Assembly: GCA_020058145.1 (NCBI GenBank)
Contig: JAGVEP010000528.1
Coordinates: 1-5,734 of the forward strand
Reading direction: 5' to 3'
DNA length: 5,734 nt
From: Phycisphaerae bacterium
GTDB taxonomy: Bacteria; Planctomycetota; Phycisphaerae; UBA1845; Fen-1342
In this document: piece after piece, positions 5,609-5,734 of the stretch
Numbering within the stretch: position 1 is the first letter of the stretch
Layout: each line of letters begins with the position of its first letter
Program-made: the position numbers and the translations under genes
Notes under the pieces: generated by a model
Database searches by the model: none
Seen by the model: only the letters and a program-made list of their open reading frames with translations
What the model was told of the DNA's origin: nothing

Positions 5609-5662
5609 GCCTGGATTTCGGAAACGGGGGAGTATACGCGTCGCGACCCGCCGAATCCAGGC
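5609..5662 (-). promoter_or_regulatory. Inverted repeat around a -10 candidate upstream of the EIIA gene
   Basis: GCCTGGATTTCGG (5609-5621) and CCGAATCCAGGC (5651-5662) are inverted repeats matching at 12 positions with one extra T. Between them, on the minus strand, is TATACT (5636-5631), five of six matches to TATAAT, with only a weak -35 (TGGATT, 17 bases upstream, inside the outer arm). Initiation near 5624 would give a ~27-base leader. In that case the arms are DNA sites flanking the promoter, as an operator would be. If transcription starts further upstream, the arms would form an RNA stem ending at the Shine-Dalgarno. Confidence 0.45.
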
Positions 5663-5709
5663 TCGGCCGCGGTGCCCAGCAGCGCGGGGGTGCATGACAG
5701 TTCGGGCGG

Positions 5710-5734
5710 CCTGTCCGAGTCGCGAGCGCCAGCG
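5710..5734. repeat. Edge-truncated near-copy of the 3408 repeat
   Basis: Positions 5710-5733 match 3408-3431 at 22 of 24 bases in the same orientation (differences at 5720, T for C, and 5730, C for A). The match begins at CCTGTCCGAG and runs into the hairpin loop, where the window ends. This places a second member of the family upstream of the EIIA gene. Confidence 0.65.

Noticed and set aside
3367..5734. A defence or toxin-antitoxin system formed by the CPBP (Abi-type) protease and neighbours
   Set aside because: The CPBP family is broad, the neighbours are a convergent phosphatase and an EIIA protein, and no nuclease, toxin, helicase or mobile-element gene is present.

Overview
The window is GC-rich bacterial chromosome, most likely from a member of the Planctomycetota. 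The best clue is the large leftmost gene: a secreted protein carrying a two-part dockerin-like calcium-binding module, with the Cys-containing spacing (GDADCD... then YPNC...ADCNQDG...EDIDAF) that I associate with Phycisphaerae-type planctomycetes, joined to FG-GAP propeller repeats. This placement is inference; no rRNA or marker gene is present.

Layout from left to right. (1) Positions 1-2194, minus strand: a large gene running off the left edge and encoding an exported M28-family zinc peptidase, then a dockerin-like module, then at least six FG-GAP beta-propeller blades. It has no stop in the window, so it is easy to miss, and a 1.4-kb plus-strand open frame lies antisense to it. (2) Positions 2195-2598: a 404-base divergent promoter region without a gene, with a candidate minus-strand promoter and small hairpins. 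(3) Positions 2599-3366, plus strand: a CPBP-family (Rce1/Abi-like) intramembrane protease. (4) Positions 3367-3513: a short convergent gap holding two mirrored hairpins. (5) Positions 3514-4821, minus strand: a SpoIIE/RsbU-type PP2C phosphatase with a degenerate receiver-like N-terminus. (6) Positions 4822-5120: a 299-base gap filled with two large palindromic structures. (7) Positions 5121-5597, minus strand: a PtsN-like PTS EIIA protein. (8) Positions 5598-5734: its upstream region, with a good -10 candidate inside an inverted repeat, and at the very edge a near-copy of the repeat seen in gap 4.

No gene set here forms an obvious new system. The phosphatase and the EIIA protein are both signal-transduction proteins on the same strand and could work in one regulatory circuit, but the 299-base gap with strong palindromes argues against a tight operon. 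The exported peptidase and the membrane protease look like independent cell-envelope or extracellular functions. The most distinctive non-coding feature is that all the intergenic spaces carry palindromic DNA. At least two families recur within the window: a GCAA/TTGC-loop hairpin at 3408-3485 and 5710-5734, and an AGA-triloop hairpin at 2464-2484 and 4958-4978. They look like dispersed REP-like elements.
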